64,000 nucleotides of DNA from Mesorhizobium sp. 113-3-3 (lineage in GTDB: Bacteria > Pseudomonadota > Alphaproteobacteria > Rhizobiales > Rhizobiaceae): assembly GCF_016756495.1 (NCBI RefSeq), contig NZ_AP023243.1, forward strand, positions 6,824,501-6,888,500, written 5' to 3'. Positions 60,602 through 64,000 of the stretch are shown piece by piece. Both the position numbers and the translations under genes were made by a program. Position 1 is the first letter of the stretch. Every line of letters begins with the position of its first letter. Under the pieces are notes generated by a model that made no database searches, was not told the DNA's origin, and worked only from the letters and a program-made list of their open reading frames with translations.

Positions 60602-60631
60602 CTTGACTAAGTACGAACCTACAGCCTATCT
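60602..60631 (+). promoter_or_regulatory. Heat-shock type (sigma-32-like) promoter of groESL
   Basis: CTTGAC (60602-60607), 17 bp, then CCTATCT (60625-60631), close to the alphaproteobacterial RpoH consensus. It sits directly upstream of the CIRCE element. Confidence 0.6.
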
Positions 60632-60641
60632 CACGATCATC

Positions 60642-60668
60642 TTAGCACTCCCCAATAGCGAGTGCTAA
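60642..60668. promoter_or_regulatory. CIRCE element (HrcA operator)
   Basis: TTAGCACTC-N9-GAGTGCTAA, a perfect 9-9-9 CIRCE, just upstream of groES. Indicates repression by HrcA. Confidence 0.97.
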
Positions 60669-60720
60669 CCACCCTCCGGCAACGGAGAACCTTTCAACCT
60701 GCGCACCAGGGATAGTAAAA

Positions 60721-62741
<2,021 letters not shown>

Positions 62742-62772
62742 TCTAGCCTCTATCAGCTTTCGGATACCGAGA

Positions 62773-62802
62773 GGGCGGCACCGACGCCGCCCCCTTTCTT
62801 TG
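62773..62802 (+). terminator. Rho-independent terminator of groESL
   Basis: Stem GGGCGGC (62773-62779) and GCCGCCC (62786-62792), loop ACCGAC, followed by CCTTTCTTT. Confidence 0.8.
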
Positions 62803-62865
62803 GGACGGAGCCGGTCGGAAAAGGTTTGGGCTCGCGTGATATTATCGTGCGCGCGCCTACACGGC

Positions 62866-62995
62866 CACACTACATCGTCGCAGTGGAGCTTTCGGGTGGC
62901 GTACTGAACAAACATGGCTTTGTGCGCGACTATCAAGACTTAGCAGCGCTTAAGCCACTACATCGATGGCACGTTCGACCATGGCGGTAGGTTTT
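62866..62995 (+). pseudogene. QueD / 6-pyruvoyl-tetrahydropterin synthase-like remnant
   Basis: The frame contains YIVAVELSGGVLNKHGFVRD then YQDLAALK, like the metal-site strand and DFGDLK of QueD; the following YIDGTFDHGG lies in another frame. Only about 45 of 120 residues remain. Tentative. Confidence 0.4.
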
Positions 62996-63291
62996 CGATA
63001 TGCCTGGTATGAGCGGCCGTGGAAGCCGCTCAAAGAATGATACCGCAGTGCTGTTGCCAACGTCGGCGATTTCGATGATCGACTCCGCCTATGCCAGCTC
63101 TTCACGAGCTCTATCCGCGCTTGCCTGTTATGGAGCGAAAGCCTTAGCGCGACTCGTGATTGAGGCTGTCATTGCTATGGGCTAATCAGTCGGGAAGCTG
63201 CGCTTGCAATGACCGAGGGCCGGAACGATCTCGTCCGATCATCTGGCACAAGTTGTGCTTATTAGTACGTTGCGAAGCTAGTAACTTAACC
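62996..63291. other. Intergenic before SSADH gene
   Basis: About 296 bp with no recognisable gene, promoter or RNA. Confidence 0.3.
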
Positions 63292-64000
63292 ATGAAGGGG
63301 GACGACGGTTTGACCGTGACACAGTCGCTGACGAGACGTCTCAAAAATCCCGAGCTATTTGACGATCTGGCCGGTGTGCCTGGTCGGAAGGCGGAGCAAT
63401 CCACGAGGCGTTTTTCGGTGTTCAATCCCTCAACGGGCGAGCTGTTGGCTGAGCTTCCAGATATGGATGTCCGGGACGTTTCCAAGGCAATCGATAAGGC
63501 TGAAGCTGCGCAGGAACATTGGGCGGCGCTCACCGCGCGCGAGCGCTCCGACATCTTATGGGAATGGCACCAACTGATCCTCGACCACAGCGAGGATCTT
63601 GCAGCCATTTTGACGGCTGAAATGGGTAAGCCGCTTGCAGAGGCGAAGTCTGAAATCGCCCATGCCGCAGCCTACCTCCAATGGTATGCCGAGGAGGCCA
63701 ATCGCATCTATGGCGAGACGATTTCGCCGCCTTCTAACGACAGGCGTATGCTGGTAATCAAACAGCCGATCGGTGTTGTCGGCGCCATTACTCCTTGGAA
63801 TTTTCCCGCCTCGATGGTGGCTCGCAAGATTTCGCCTGCGCTTGCTGCCGGCTGCGCGATTGTTCTGAAACCCGCAGAGCAAACACCGCTTGTCGCGGGT
63901 GCTATGTTCACGCTTGCCCGGATGGCAGGTTTTCCCGATGGCGTTCTAAACTTGATCTACGCATCGGAAGGCGATGCGGTTGGGCGTGAACTTTGCTCGA
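63292..64000 (+). CDS. gabD: Succinate-semialdehyde dehydrogenase-like aldehyde dehydrogenase (5' part)
   Basis: Open to the window end; 236 codons are visible. The N-terminal region fits SSADH/GabD: QSLTRRLKNPELF, FSVFNPSTGELLAELPD, EMGKPLAEAK, and the NAD-binding GVVGAITPWNFPASM and AGCAIVLKPAEQTPL. The catalytic Cys/Glu region lies beyond the window. ATG 63292 has no ribosome site; TTG or GTG codons a few residues later (63310, 63316) behind AAGGGGG are alternatives. GabD would convert succinate semialdehyde to succinate, for example in GABA catabolism. Confidence 0.85.
   Translation, partial: MKGDDGLTVTQSLTRRLKNPELFDDLAGVPGRKAEQSTRRFSVFNPSTGELLAELPDMDVRDVSKAIDKAEAAQEHWAALTARERSDILWEWHQLILDHSEDLAAILTAEMGKPLAEAKSEIAHAAAYLQWYAEEANRIYGETISPPSNDRRMLVIKQPIGVVGAITPWNFPASMVARKISPALAAGCAIVLKPAEQTPLVAGAMFTLARMAGFPDGVLNLIYASEGDAVGRELCS

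Overview
The window is a stretch of a symbiosis island from a nodulating alphaproteobacterium, most likely Mesorhizobium and closest in content to the M. loti R7A / M. japonicum type. This is inferred from gene content: two nifA genes, an island-borne rpoN (rpoN2) behind a peroxiredoxin, fixABCX-nifA-nifB-fdxN-nifZ-fixU, nodZ-noeL-nolK behind a nod box, dctABD, and nadABC plus bioBFDAZ-panD. No nifHDK, nifEN, nodABC, tRNA, rRNA or CRISPR array was seen.

Layout. 0-5 kb: minus-strand operon of cytochrome P450, ferredoxin, SnoaL-like protein and a tandem SDR, behind a NifA-type promoter. 5-9 kb: prxS-rpoN2 (plus) converging on a small nif protein, fdxB and nifQ (minus). 9-12 kb: an ABC exporter bracketed by copies of a roughly 300-bp NifA promoter cassette. 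12-23 kb: nif/fix core (decayed iscA, nifS, nifW, fixABCX, nifA1, nifB, fdxN, nifZ, fixU, SIR2-like gene), plus strand. 24-28 kb: Nod-factor fucosylation operon (minus). 28-31 kb: two IS481-like fragments around a FAD oxidoreductase and a metK remnant. 31-36 kb: dctBD and divergent dctA. 36-40 kb: fixV, a sugar-isomerase fragment and nifA2. 40-51 kb: NAD, biotin and pantothenate genes. 51-55 kb: decayed nodF-nodE-nodG-like genes and a RiPP locus. 56-60 kb: peptidase remnant, hemN-like gene, arylamine N-acetyltransferase and Tn3 transposase remnant. 60-64 kb: groESL, a queD-like remnant and a truncated succinate-semialdehyde dehydrogenase gene.

Regulation. Seven exact TGT-N10-ACA motifs (NifA upstream activator sequences) were read by eye at 4947, 5350, 9569, 11797, 11936, 13925 and 19704, with an eighth at 56147. 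Most sit 80-170 bp from a -24/-12 sigma-54 promoter. The expected circuit is FixV -> NifA2 (with RpoN2) -> fixABCX, nifB, nifSW, prxS-rpoN2, the P450 operon and the ABC exporter. Nod-factor fucosylation is under NodD (nod box), dctA under DctBD (two palindromes), nadABC under an NrtR-like repressor, and groESL under CIRCE/HrcA.

The most novel system is at 53.8-55.9 kb: a Nif11-type leader peptide with a valine-rich C-terminus, followed 41 bp later by a radical SAM protein of the PoyD-like (RiPP amino-acid epimerase) type. Just upstream is a sigma-54-like promoter, and an exact NifA site lies in the shared upstream region. This suggests a bacteroid-expressed RiPP with D-amino acids. The epimerase gene has a frameshift close to its 3' end, and neighbouring genes are also frameshifted, so the locus may be decaying. 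All calls come from reading the sequence; no database search was run.
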